From: Thermoplasmata archaeon
GTDB lineage: Archaea > Thermoplasmatota > DTKX01 > VGTL01
Length of the DNA: 52,499 nt
Assembly: GCA_038851035.1 (NCBI GenBank)
Contig: JAWCLH010000020.1
Coordinates: 1 to 52,499 of the forward strand
Direction: 5' to 3'
Part shown: piece after piece, positions 11,201 through 18,659 of the stretch
Layout of the letters: each line of letters opens with the position of its first letter
Numbering within the stretch: position 1 is the first letter of the stretch
Made by a program: the position numbers and the translations under genes
Notes under the pieces: generated by a model
The model's input: the letters and a program-made list of their open reading frames with translations, nothing else
The model's database searches: none
Told to the model about the DNA's origin: nothing

Positions 11201-11848
11201 CCTCTCGCAGGAGCCGCATCCCGTGCAATGCTCGTAATCTATTGTGTAGACGATTGGCACAGCCTGCGGGAACTCGATGTATATGGCCTTCCTCTTCGAG
11301 AGTTTCTCATCGAAGGGATTGATAACCTCCACAGGACAGACGGCCGCGCAGTCTCCGCAGCCTGTGCACCTCGACGGGTCGACGTATTTGCTCTTCCTGA
11401 AAATGTGAGCCGTGAAGTTGCCCACCGCCCCGTCTAGCTTAGCAAGCTCAGCATAGGTTATGAGTGTGATATTAGGATGCCTCGCGACCTCTACCATCTT
11501 TGGGGCGCAGGTGCATATCGAGCAGTCGTTCGTCGGGAAGGTCTTGTCGAGTTTGACCATGTTGCCCCCAATGGTCGAGGACTTGTCTATCACGATTACC
11601 CTGAAGCCCTTGTCGGCGATGTCTATGGCCGCCTGCATTCCCGTGATTCCGGCGCCCACAACAAGCACATCGCCCTCGAGGATTTTCTTCTTTCTCCGGA
11701 AAGACATCTCCGAAACAATTCTAGGAGTGGTCTCAAACCTCGGCGTGGCGTCGAGGTGTTTCAGCCTCTCGGGCAGCTCGACGCAGTAGTCCTCCTCAAA
11801 GGGAACGTCCTCGTAGTAGCGCCAGATTATCTCACTCGGCCCTGGCAT
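8231..11848 (-). CDS. hdrA: HdrA-HdrA-MvhD fusion (flavin-based electron-bifurcating heterodisulfide-reductase-type subunit)
   Basis: Giant 1205-residue soluble flavoprotein. In order: a first HdrA-type FAD domain (GAGITG near 62; CSIC near 109), an inserted two-cluster ferredoxin (about 157-225), then a second, complete HdrA beginning near residue 505 with its own ICHCGKN iron-sulfur domain, a second FAD domain (GGGLSG near 643), a C-terminal two-cluster ferredoxin (about 985-1040), and an MvhD/FlpD-type domain from about 1075 (CCNWCSYAG, CSGM, GCHPGDC). In methanogens HdrA is the bifurcating flavin subunit and MvhD links it to hydrogenase or formate dehydrogenase. The second flavin domain lacks the CSIC-type cysteine pair, so the halves probably differ in role. 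It is last in the operon, overlaps korG by 17 bases and has a GGAGGCAGG ribosome site. The electron donor is not encoded here. Confidence 0.92.
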   Translation of the reverse strand: MPGPSEIIWRYYEDVPFEEDYCVELPERLKHLDATPRFETTPRIVSEMSFRRKKKILEGDVLVVGAGITGMQAAIDIADKGFRVIVIDKSSTIGGNMVKLDKTFPTNDCSICTCAPKMVEVARHPNITLITYAELAKLDGAVGNFTAHIFRKSKYVDPSRCTGCGDCAAVCPVEVINPFDEKLSKRKAIYIEFPQAVPIVYTIDYEHCTGCGSCERVCEPKAISFLEKSEDIEVNIGSVVVATGFELFEPLEMRREYGYGKYPNVISAMQYERLLSSFGPTEGKILRPSDGAKPKSIAWIQCVGSRSKQLGFPYCSRVCCMYATKEASITKEADPSTDVTIFYMDMRAFGKDFQQYYENAKKLGVNFIRARPSSVYQNPDKSLTVRYLDTHTRELREKTVDLLVLSTAIVPSKDNRKLARILEIEVDESGFFRSADILSNPTQSTREGVFLAGCNQGPKDIPDSVSMGSGAAARAIVPIVRRKRAARPELPPERDVVGEPPRIGVFICHCGKNIAGYLDVAAVTEYAKTLPNVVFADHDMFVCSQDVQKKIKEKINEMALNRIVVAACSPRTHGPLFQETLVQAGLNKYLFEMANIRNHCSWVHSHEPDKATEKAKDLVRIAVTKAAMLEPLQERSVPVTPRILVIGGGLSGMRAALALAEMGIESIILEKNKELGGNLNDLHSLFPMDIKASDIIEPLKVRVGKERLITVLTESELLDVEGFIGNFKARVRTPMGEKVLEFGTAIIATGFKEIDLEGRYSYGKSPKIITQLQLERMLKEENVPKVKSVVVINCAGSMDELRPYCCRIGCGVAIKNAKLLSQHNPGAEITLLYRDIRVFGKEEEEYYADVIEKYGVKIIRYLPEMGPEVEVDARGNVKVKVVDAVYGDEYILPADLVVLTAETEGNVATEQIKQFFKVPAGLGNFFTEAHAKIRPLDFSSDGVYICGSAHYPKNLADTIAQAEGAASRAAIPIMQGEIRLSGNVSYVDATKCDGCAYCVDPCPFKGITLKEITRDGQTKKIVEVNEAICKGCGVCMATCPKQGVYVKGFAYNQIMAQAKAAIERCVEPPPEVFEPRIVAFCCNWCSYAGADLAGVSRLQYPPNVRIIRVMCSGMIHPNFVIETLTSGADGVIICGCHPGDCHYLDGNKKAAQRAEAIKLMLQDLGLEEGRFRLEWISASEGQRFAEVMREMVQEVKELGPNPYRK

Positions 11849-12371
11849 TCAGTCCTGCCTCCAGCCCTTTCTCGAAAGCCTGTAAATTCAGCTCAGCAAA
11901 CCGTTTTGGAACGCTGTCTAGTACAGCTTTCCTTACGGCGTCTGGTTCTAGCAATTTATATACCCCAGTAATCCCGCCGACCATGGCGATATTTGTCACT
12001 ATCTTGTTGCCTAGGCTCATGGCTATTCTCTGTGCTGGTATCTTGTATACGCCCCTCCCTATGTCATGCTCTGGAACTAGGTCCGGCTCAACGATGACCA
12101 CAGTGTCGTTCCTTATGTCTTTCTTATAGGTGTTGAAGGCCTCCTGGGCCATTGCGACAAAGAGGTCCAAACTCGTGGGTCTCGGATATCCTATCTTCTC
12201 GTCGGAAATAATGACCTCCGCCCTTGCGGCCCCACCTCTAGCCTCCGGGCCGTAGGACTGGCTCTGGACGGCGTTATAGTTGGAATAGACGCAGGCGGCC
12301 TTCCCCAGAATCACCCCGGCCAGGATTATTCCCTGTCCCCCGAAGCCGCTGATGCGTATCTCTTTCCTCAT
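11832..12371 (-). CDS. korG: 2-oxoglutarate:ferredoxin oxidoreductase, gamma subunit
   Basis: Gamma subunit (179 residues) of a 2-oxoacid:ferredoxin oxidoreductase. The N-terminal ISGFGGQGI and the YGPEARGG segment are signatures of the family's gamma domain, which helps bind CoA and hold the complex together. It lies between korB (stop and start overlap by one base, TAATG) and the hdrA fusion. A GGAGGG ribosome site precedes its ATG. The D-A-B-G gene order and the TCA context favour 2-oxoglutarate as substrate, but branched-chain or indolepyruvate enzymes share this fold. In the reductive cycle it would carboxylate succinyl-CoA using reduced ferredoxin. Confidence 0.92.
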   Translation of the reverse strand: MRKEIRISGFGGQGIILAGVILGKAACVYSNYNAVQSQSYGPEARGGAARAEVIISDEKIGYPRPTSLDLFVAMAQEAFNTYKKDIRNDTVVIVEPDLVPEHDIGRGVYKIPAQRIAMSLGNKIVTNIAMVGGITGVYKLLEPDAVRKAVLDSVPKRFAELNLQAFEKGLEAGLNARAE

Positions 12372-13255
12372 TACTTACCCTCCTTCGCCCACCTTGCATC
12401 GTCTTCCGCTATCAATCTCTGGATGAGCCTGTCGTTCCTCTCGAAGAAGCCCTCTTTCCTCACATTCTGGAACACCCCGATTTGGAACTTGCCCCTGACC
12501 ATCTCCTTTTCCTCCTCCGTACCGTAGGTCATTATCCTCTCGTAGTCCTCGACAAGAATTGAGTGCTCCTCGTACCACCGCCAAAGCACGTCCACATCTC
12601 CCATCTTATTATTCCTTCCAAAAGCGGTGGGGCAGGGGGACATAAGCTCTATGAGAGCGAAGCCCTTGTTCATTATCCCCTCCTTGATTGATTTGATTGG
12701 CTGGTATGGGTAGTGAATGGGCCATCTTGCCACGTATGCCGCGCCCAGTGCCTTGGCGAGCTCACAGATGTTGAAAGCGTCCTCAATATTGCCGTAGGGT
12801 GCAGTTGAGGCGATACTTCCCAGTGGGGCGGTCGGAGCCAACTGGCCTCCTGTCATCCCATAGATGAAGTTGTTCAGCAGGATGACGGTGATGTCTATAT
12901 TCCTCCGCGCGGCGTGGATGAAGTGATTCCCGCCTATGCCGATCCCGTCACCATCACCCGTAAACACGATAACGGTTAGGTCGGGGTTGGCCGCTTTCAG
13001 GCCGGTGGCGAACGCAAGCGCCCTTCCATGAGTGGTGTGGAGGCCGTCGGCGTTGAGGTAGCCCGGAATTCTCGAGGAGCAGCCGATTCCCGAAGCGAAG
13101 GCGACTTTGTCCATATCGAGTCCTAACTCATCAATGGCGCGGAGAACATAGTCTATGGCAGAGCCGTGGCCACAGCCAGCACAGAAAATTGTCGGCAACA
13201 TTCCCTTGCGCAGGTATTTCTGCCTCAACTTCTCACCATCAATGATATCGGTCAT
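12371..13255 (-). CDS. korB: 2-oxoglutarate:ferredoxin oxidoreductase, beta (TPP) subunit
   Basis: Thiamine-diphosphate-binding subunit, 294 residues. CAGCGHG near residue 21 supplies iron-sulfur ligands seen in the family's beta subunits. The TPP/Mg motif is GDGDGIGIGGNH, followed by a stretch ending in NN and then YGMTGGQ. It binds TPP and carries out the carboxylation or decarboxylation chemistry with the alpha subunit. The beta subunit ends about 290 residues in, as usual for Kor/Vor-type enzymes. Its ATG lies three bases after the korA stop, with GGAGGG in front of it. The substrate is inferred from context, not from a residue I can point to. Confidence 0.93.
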   Translation of the reverse strand: MTDIIDGEKLRQKYLRKGMLPTIFCAGCGHGSAIDYVLRAIDELGLDMDKVAFASGIGCSSRIPGYLNADGLHTTHGRALAFATGLKAANPDLTVIVFTGDGDGIGIGGNHFIHAARRNIDITVILLNNFIYGMTGGQLAPTAPLGSIASTAPYGNIEDAFNICELAKALGAAYVARWPIHYPYQPIKSIKEGIMNKGFALIELMSPCPTAFGRNNKMGDVDVLWRWYEEHSILVEDYERIMTYGTEEEKEMVRGKFQIGVFQNVRKEGFFERNDRLIQRLIAEDDARWAKEGK

Positions 13256-13257
13256 TT

Positions 13258-14436
13258 TTATCCCTCCGCGTAGGGAATCAGCTCTTGGGGTAGGTGCATC
13301 TCCCCCCCCACCTTTGGTGCCAATACCACCTCGCAGTCACCCGCGGCCCATTCCCTCACCGGATGAACAATTTGGCCTAGGTTCATTTCCGCAACAACAA
13401 TCCTCCTCACCTTTTTCGAGAGCTCTTTTATCACGGCCCTCGGGAATGGCCAGACGTGCCTCAGCCTGAGCATCCCTGCCCTCACACCCTTCTTCCTAAG
13501 GAGTTCGATGGCGGTCTCGGTGGGCCGGGCCGAAGCCCCGTACGTGACGAATGCGACCTCAGCGTCGTCAAGCTGTATTTTCTCCACGTCCGTCAGCGCC
13601 TCTCTGTCGTCTGAGATCTTGCTCACTATTCTCATTATCAGCTCCTCGTGGTCCCTTTGCTTATCCGTAGCGGGAAAGCCGAGCTTGTTGTGGGTGAGAC
13701 CCGTGACATAGACTCTGTAGCCCGTGCCGAAGACGGGGAAGTCCGGGACCCTGCTATCACGCGATTGCGAGGGTCCGAATGGTAAGAACTTCTCGGGTTC
13801 TACGGTCGCCTTGACCCTTTCTACGAGCTTCAGCTCGTTCTCTTCGGGTATCACCACCTTTTCTCTGAGGTGTCCTATCTCTCCATCCGCCATTATGCAT
13901 ACCGGGTGCCTGTACTTCTCGGCTAGGTTGAAAGCCTCGACCGTCATGTCCAGACATTCCTGACAGGTGCTCGGCGCCAGCGCTATGGCCTCGATGTCCC
14001 CGTGGGTTCCCCAGCGCACCTGCATCATGTCCCCCTGGGCGCCGAGCGTGGGCTGGCCAGTCGAGGGCCCAGTCCTCTGTATGTCGGCGATGACACACGG
14101 TGTCTCCGTCATGATAGCATAACCGTAGTTCTCCATCATCAACGAGAATCCCGGCCCGGAGGTTGCGGTCATCGCCTTTGCGCCGCCCCACGAGGCGCCG
14201 ATAACGGCCGCTATGCTCCCTATCTCGTCCTCCATCTGGATGTAGGTACCTTTAACGCGGGGCAGCAGGAGGGCCATCTCCTCCGCCACCTCTGACGCGG
14301 GGGTTATCGGGTAGCCTCCGAAAAAGGAGCAGCCCGCGAGGAGCGCTCCGTAGGTGATGGCTATATCCCCCTGCACGAACTGGACCTTGTCCCCAATGAC
14401 CCTCCGAATTCTCACCGGGTCCCTCTCATACTTCAT
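13258..14436 (-). CDS. korA: 2-oxoglutarate:ferredoxin oxidoreductase, alpha subunit
   Basis: Alpha subunit, 392 residues, with the pyrimidine-binding half of the active site. It begins with VQGDIAITYGALLAGC and continues with GYPITPASE, ATSGPGFSLM and GPSTGQPT, all typical of KorA/VorA. It needs KorB for activity. The ATG overlaps the end of korD by 11 bases and has GGAGGT in front of it, so the four kor genes are translated as a unit. The domain III and C-terminal Rossmann-like part (about 260-392) are present, so the subunit is full length. KorA alone does not distinguish 2-oxoglutarate from other 2-oxoacids; the adjacent TCA genes do. Confidence 0.93.
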   Translation of the reverse strand: MKYERDPVRIRRVIGDKVQFVQGDIAITYGALLAGCSFFGGYPITPASEVAEEMALLLPRVKGTYIQMEDEIGSIAAVIGASWGGAKAMTATSGPGFSLMMENYGYAIMTETPCVIADIQRTGPSTGQPTLGAQGDMMQVRWGTHGDIEAIALAPSTCQECLDMTVEAFNLAEKYRHPVCIMADGEIGHLREKVVIPEENELKLVERVKATVEPEKFLPFGPSQSRDSRVPDFPVFGTGYRVYVTGLTHNKLGFPATDKQRDHEELIMRIVSKISDDREALTDVEKIQLDDAEVAFVTYGASARPTETAIELLRKKGVRAGMLRLRHVWPFPRAVIKELSKKVRRIVVAEMNLGQIVHPVREWAAGDCEVVLAPKVGGEMHLPQELIPYAEG

Positions 14437-14686
14437 TCACATTACCTCCGATTATCAGTCTGCTCTTCTTCGGCACTTCTTTTCTCTCCTCAGGAATCAC
14501 GGCCAGGGCGAAGTCGGGGCAGAGCAACTCGCAGAGACGGCAGAAGTTGCACTCGTTGGGCTCCTTGAGCTTCGGCGGGAAGACGCCTCTCTTGTTCATC
14601 TTCTTGGACGGCTCCAGGGCCTTCACCGGGCAGCGCTTGATGCAGACCTCGCACCCCTTGCACCAGTCCTCCAGAACGATAATCAT
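14426..14686 (-). CDS. korD: 2-oxoglutarate:ferredoxin oxidoreductase, delta (ferredoxin) subunit
   Basis: Small ferredoxin of about 86 residues with two complete [4Fe-4S] motifs: CKGCEVCIKRCP and CNFCRLCELLCP. It is the electron-transfer subunit that links KorAB to free ferredoxin or to a partner such as HdrA. I prefer ATG 14686 because GAGGGGTGA lies just before it; an in-frame GTG at 14692 is the alternative. It is the first of the four kor genes and follows tfrA by nine bases. Its tail overlaps korA. Confidence 0.9.
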   Translation of the reverse strand: MIIVLEDWCKGCEVCIKRCPVKALEPSKKMNKRGVFPPKLKEPNECNFCRLCELLCPDFALAVIPEERKEVPKKSRLIIGGNVNEV

Positions 14687-14695
14687 CGTCACCCC

Positions 14696-16342
14696 TCACA
14701 GAATATCAAGCGCGCGGGCCATGGCTTCCTTCCCCCTGTACTCAGGAAGAATTATCGGCGCTTTTCGCTCAGGGGGCACCCCGAGCGCCTCCACGGCCCT
14801 GTTGTATTCTTCAATGTGCCGCAGAGTTAGTTTGCCCACTGTTCTTTTCTTCACATACTCTGCCGCGTATATACCTGCCCTCCGGCCGAAAACGTTGAAG
14901 TCGAGCAGGGAGTTGCCCATCAGCCTGTTCTTTCCATGCACCCCTCCCGATACCTCACCGGCCGCGAAGAGGCCGGGGACCCTGGTCTCAGTCCTCGCGT
15001 TGATTTCTACGCCGCCGTTCTGGTAGTGCAATGTCGGGTAGACTAGTATGGGTAGCTTCACAATATTGATTCCGAACCTGCGGAACCTCCTGACCTCACC
15101 CGCGAGTTTCTTCTCTATCGTACCCTCACCATGGATGATATCTATCATCGGCGTGTCGAGCCAGACACCTGGCATTCCCGACGGTGTCACGATGCCCCTG
15201 CCCTCCCTGCACTCCCGTATGAAAGCCGCAGACTCAACGTCCCTCGGCTCAAGAGGGAAGACGAAGGGGTCTCCGTTCTTGTTCACTGGTATGGCCCCTA
15301 GACCCCTCACCTTCTCCGTCGTCAGGATTCCGATAACAGCGTCCGGGTAGGCGTCCCCCGTGGGGTGTATCTGGATTGTGTCAAGGTCCACGAGGTTCGC
15401 GCCCACGTGATACGCCATCACAAGGCCGTCGCCCGTGGCGCCGTAGTGGTTGGTTGTGGGATAGTCGCAGAGGTGGAGGCGCCCGCTCCCGCCCGTGGCG
15501 AGAATCGTGGCCTTTGCCCGAATTACATGGTACTCTCCGGTTTCTATATTGAATGCCACGGCGCCCGAAACCGCGCCACTATCGTCTAAGAGGAGCTCGA
15601 CCACTGGGCAGAACTCGAGGACGGGTATCTCCCTGTTCCGGGCCTCGTCCCGAATTGTTCTCATTATTTCCATGCCTGTGTAGTCTTTAGCGCTGTGCAT
15701 TCTGTTTCGCGATGTGCCGCCACCCGAGAGTTCTAGGAACTCCCCTTCATCGTCCCTGTCGTACATCACTCCGAGTTCCTCGTGCCACTTGATGATCAGC
15801 GGTGCGTCCATCGCCAGTGCGCGCACGAGCTCGGGCTTGTTGGTGAAGTGCCCGCCACCATATATGTCTAGATAATGAATCACTGGACTGTCCTCCGGTC
15901 TATCGGCGGCCTGAATTCCCCCCTGGGCCATCATCGAATTTGCGTCGCCGTGTCGGAGTTTGGTCACGATCAGAATTCTGTCCCTAGGGACCCCTGAGTC
16001 GTTCGCGAAGAGGGCCGCGACGGTGCCGGCCCCGCCGCCGCCAATTATGAGTATGTCGACGTCGAAATCTATGCGAGTGAGGTCGATTTCCTTTGTGTCT
16101 AGGGCGGACCTGGACTCAAGGAGGTCTACGATGCCGTTGTACATGAGCTTCCCTTTGTCGATTCCTATACGCACCTCCCTCTTCGTCCCTTCCATATAGT
16201 CAGGGTGGAAGCGCTTCAGAATTCTCTCCCTCTCCTCTAAGCTCATCGGCTTTACCTGACGGGAGATGTTCTCGTGCCGCTTTGCCTCAACCAGCTTGAT
16301 CGACTCGTACATGTATTCCGGATAGCCCTCTATCATTTTCAT
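14696..16342 (-). CDS. tfrA: Soluble fumarate reductase flavoprotein subunit (TfrA/SdhA-like)
   Basis: Flavoprotein of the succinate dehydrogenase/fumarate reductase/L-aspartate oxidase family, 548 residues. The FAD motif DILIIGGGGAG starts near residue 94, after an unusual charged N-terminal extension. Active-site segments are present: IQIHPTG, TEKVRGLGA, GGVHGKNRLMGNSL and FGRRAG. In the MAQGGIQA region the histidine that covalently holds FAD in membrane enzymes is not seen, so FAD is probably non-covalent, as in soluble reductases. The usual long C-terminal helical domain is shortened. With tfrB and hdrBC beside it and no membrane anchor gene, it should be a cytosolic fumarate reductase like thiol:fumarate reductase or the soluble Hydrogenobacter enzyme. 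Its donor here could be Hdr rather than CoM/CoB thiols. GGTGAGG precedes the ATG. Confidence 0.88.
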   Translation of the reverse strand: MKMIEGYPEYMYESIKLVEAKRHENISRQVKPMSLEERERILKRFHPDYMEGTKREVRIGIDKGKLMYNGIVDLLESRSALDTKEIDLTRIDFDVDILIIGGGGAGTVAALFANDSGVPRDRILIVTKLRHGDANSMMAQGGIQAADRPEDSPVIHYLDIYGGGHFTNKPELVRALAMDAPLIIKWHEELGVMYDRDDEGEFLELSGGGTSRNRMHSAKDYTGMEIMRTIRDEARNREIPVLEFCPVVELLLDDSGAVSGAVAFNIETGEYHVIRAKATILATGGSGRLHLCDYPTTNHYGATGDGLVMAYHVGANLVDLDTIQIHPTGDAYPDAVIGILTTEKVRGLGAIPVNKNGDPFVFPLEPRDVESAAFIRECREGRGIVTPSGMPGVWLDTPMIDIIHGEGTIEKKLAGEVRRFRRFGINIVKLPILVYPTLHYQNGGVEINARTETRVPGLFAAGEVSGGVHGKNRLMGNSLLDFNVFGRRAGIYAAEYVKKRTVGKLTLRHIEEYNRAVEALGVPPERKAPIILPEYRGKEAMARALDIL

Positions 16343-16355
16343 TTACCTCACCACC

Positions 16356-17105
16356 TCACTCCTTCTCCGCCTCTATCTTTCGATTGGCGTAGAGTCTCCT
16401 CAGCTCGGGAAGGCTCATGCTCATCAGGGCGTTTAGCTCTGCATCGAACTTGCCCCGGGAGATTTCCTCAAGGCGCCTCTGCAGGTTCTTCGACTTCTTG
16501 TCCAGATACTTTCCGCGCAGCCTTCGCGCCAGCTGGGCGACGTGGTAGTGCTTTATATCCGCGGGGCACCTCATCGCGCACATACCGCACTGGATACAAT
16601 CGAAGGAGAGCTCGGCCGCCTTCGCTATGTCGCCCCTCAGAGCGCTCTGGATGTACATCATCACCTTCACGTCTTGGGCGCAAGACTTGGTGCAAGTGTT
16701 GCAGGAAACGCACCTAGCTATCTCCGGGTAGAAAGAGAGGATGGTGTTAGCCTCCGGCCTTATTTTGTTGATGTCGTATAATGCCTTCTCCGCCGGAACG
16801 AAGGGAATCTGTACGAGGTAGAGCTCGTCCTCCACTAGCTTCTGGCAGGCCAGGGCGAACTGGAGCTTCTGCTCCCTAGCCTTCCTGTATACCGTGGCGC
16901 AGGCACCGCAGAAGCCTGCACGGCAGCCGCAACCGCGTATGAGCTGGTAGCCGGCGTACTCCATCGCCTTCATCAAAGTAAAGCCCGCCGGGACCCGGTA
17001 CCTTTTACCCATTATGTAGACATTGCAAAAGGGCCTCCCCGCCTCCTCCGGCTTCTCTGTGCTGACTCCTTTATGGAGCACATCATGGACCGCATTCTCA
17101 TTCAT
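16356..17105 (-). CDS. tfrB: Fumarate reductase iron-sulfur subunit (TfrB/SdhB-like)
   Basis: Iron-sulfur partner of the flavoprotein, 249 residues. After a roughly 25-residue leader it has a plant-type [2Fe-2S] domain (CGCRAGFCGAC, then a further Cys near residue 86) and two ferredoxin motifs (CVSCNTCTKSCA and CIQCGMCAMRCP). It passes electrons one at a time to the FAD of TfrA. It lacks the CCG domains fused to TfrB in methanogens; those sit in the separate hdrB just upstream, as if the methanogen protein had been split. The ATG has GGGGTGAG in front of it. The charged helical C-terminus (about 205-249) is longer than in SdhB. No transmembrane segment is visible. Confidence 0.9.
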   Translation of the reverse strand: MNENAVHDVLHKGVSTEKPEEAGRPFCNVYIMGKRYRVPAGFTLMKAMEYAGYQLIRGCGCRAGFCGACATVYRKAREQKLQFALACQKLVEDELYLVQIPFVPAEKALYDINKIRPEANTILSFYPEIARCVSCNTCTKSCAQDVKVMMYIQSALRGDIAKAAELSFDCIQCGMCAMRCPADIKHYHVAQLARRLRGKYLDKKSKNLQRRLEEISRGKFDAELNALMSMSLPELRRLYANRKIEAEKE

Positions 17106-17118
17106 CTACCGCTCACCC

Positions 17119-18000
17119 CTATATTTTCATTATCCCCTTCGCCCTCAGGAGAGGCGCGGGGTCAACCGCGTTTTCCTCCAGTCCCAGCTCCCCGGCGTCC
17201 ACACCGAGAGCGAGCGCGAGGAGCTGGGTGTAGTAGAAAACCGGCATCTGCCTGTAGCCCTCGAAGAGCCTCTCGGCCTCTTTCCCCCTTACGTCGAGGT
17301 TGTACCGGCAGAGGGGACACGAGAGCGCTATGGCCTCGGCTCCGGCCCTCCGGGCGAACTCCGATATGCGATATGCCCTTCTGGATGTGAACTCTTTCTG
17401 GTCTATCGTGTGATAGGAGCCGCAGCACTCGATGCTGAACGGATTCTCCACGACCGTGGCCCCGATTGCCCTGAGTAGGCCGGAGAGGACCACCGGCCGC
17501 TCGGCGTCGTCAATGGCCACCTCTCTAGGTCGGACGAGCATGCAGCCGTAGTACGGCATGATACTCATGTCCTTCAGGGGCCTCTTGACCCTCTTCCTCA
17601 GTTTGTCGAAGCCGACCTCGTCCCTTAGCAGCTCAAGGAAGTGAAGAACCCTCACGCTCTTTTTATATCTGTGCTCCTCGTCCATGAATGAGCTGAGCTT
17701 CTCGAGGTCCTCGGGCCTCTCGACCATCCTGTTGTGAGTTTGCTTTAGGGTATTGGAGCACATCTCGCAGAGGCAGACCACCCTGTCCCTGCCCTCGTCC
17801 TCGACGTGAATTAGGTTCCGGAGGGGCGCTAGATGCCTCATCAGGTCGTCGGTGGTAAGGGAGGCGACGACGCCGCAGCAGTTCCACTCCTTCATCTCGA
17901 CGAGCTCGTAGCCCAGCACCCTCGCCACCGCGAAAGCGGACCTCTCGAGGGGCTTGGCCGAGGTCTTCAGCGTGCAACCGGGGTAGTAGAGAAGCTCCAT
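17119..18000 (-). CDS. hdrB: HdrB-like CCG-domain subunit
   Basis: Heterodisulfide-reductase B-type protein of about 293 residues with two complete CCG modules. The first has the YYPGC, NCCG and CLCEMC segments; the second has YYGC, ECCG and CPLC. In methanogen HdrB these hold two non-cubane [4Fe-4S] clusters that split the CoM-S-S-CoB disulfide. I start it at ATG 18000, where the family's MELLYYPGC begins; an in-frame start at 18039 would overlap hdrC. The stop lies 13 bases before tfrB. In this operon it may deliver electrons to TfrAB rather than to a heterodisulfide; this is inference. Lactate- or glycolate-oxidase CCG proteins are less likely given hdrC and hdrA. Confidence 0.88.
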   Translation of the reverse strand: MELLYYPGCTLKTSAKPLERSAFAVARVLGYELVEMKEWNCCGVVASLTTDDLMRHLAPLRNLIHVEDEGRDRVVCLCEMCSNTLKQTHNRMVERPEDLEKLSSFMDEEHRYKKSVRVLHFLELLRDEVGFDKLRKRVKRPLKDMSIMPYYGCMLVRPREVAIDDAERPVVLSGLLRAIGATVVENPFSIECCGSYHTIDQKEFTSRRAYRISEFARRAGAEAIALSCPLCRYNLDVRGKEAERLFEGYRQMPVFYYTQLLALALGVDAGELGLEENAVDPAPLLRAKGIMKI

Positions 18001-18007
18001 ACAAATC

Positions 18008-18445
18008 TCAACCGATGCTCTTCCTGAACAGGCTGACAAAAGCGATCTGCGGAATGTGCTTCTTCTCCTCTTCCGTCAAGTCAGAAATCCTGACGCGATC
18101 AATGTTCTGTCTCAGAACAATCTGGCGCAACGCCTCCATCACCTTTGTGAGGTTGATGTCCCGAGGGCACCTCTCGGCACAGATGAAGCATGAAGAGCAG
18201 AGCCATATCGTCCGGGAGCTGAGAACGGACTTTTTGTTCATGATCACGAAGCGGATGACCTCGTCCGGGGTGAGGTCCATCTCCTCAGCGAAGGGGCACC
18301 CGGCCGAGCATGTGCCGCATTGGTAACATCCCGTGAAGCTCTCGCCGCAGAGAGCGGCGACCTCTTCCGCGAGCTTGCCCTCGAATTTAAAGGGCGGGTC
18401 CTGGAGCTGTCTCTTCGCCTTCCCCGTTGTGGGCGTCCAAACCAC
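18008..18445 (-). CDS. hdrC: HdrC-like ferredoxin subunit
   Basis: Iron-sulfur protein of 145 residues with two [4Fe-4S] motifs, CYQCGTCSAGCP and CSSCFICAERCP, followed by a helical tail. It is the usual partner of HdrB and connects it to HdrA. It is first in the nine-gene operon. The start is GTG; a GGGA stretch lies about six bases upstream. The next gene starts seven bases after its stop. Confidence 0.87.
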   Translation of the reverse strand: MVWTPTTGKAKRQLQDPPFKFEGKLAEEVAALCGESFTGCYQCGTCSAGCPFAEEMDLTPDEVIRFVIMNKKSVLSSRTIWLCSSCFICAERCPRDINLTKVMEALRQIVLRQNIDRVRISDLTEEEKKHIPQIAFVSLFRKSIG

Positions 18446-18531
18446 CCCCTAGTCCCTGCATATCGCCGATTGATGTTTCAATTCTGGGGGACACTGTCAC
18501 TTGTTAGCACTCTGCAAAGCCGTATGTTTTT

Positions 18532-18545
18532 CGAATATATGAGGT
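18532..18545 (-). promoter_or_regulatory. TATA-like element of the hdrC-to-hdrA operon
   Basis: On the - strand the sequence CTCATATATTCG lies about 90 bases before the hdrC start, in the 214-base gap between hdrC and the next gene. It is the best TATA match there and would serve the whole nine-gene operon. The leader would be about 60 bases. Confidence 0.4.
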
Positions 18546-18659
18546 TTTTGGATTGTGCATTTCTTCTTTTTAGGGCTCTCTCGGAGCTCAGTGACAAAAT
18601 AATTATAATTTAACTAGGGCACGGCAGGGTTTTTCAGGGGGGTTGTATTGGGGTCAGAG

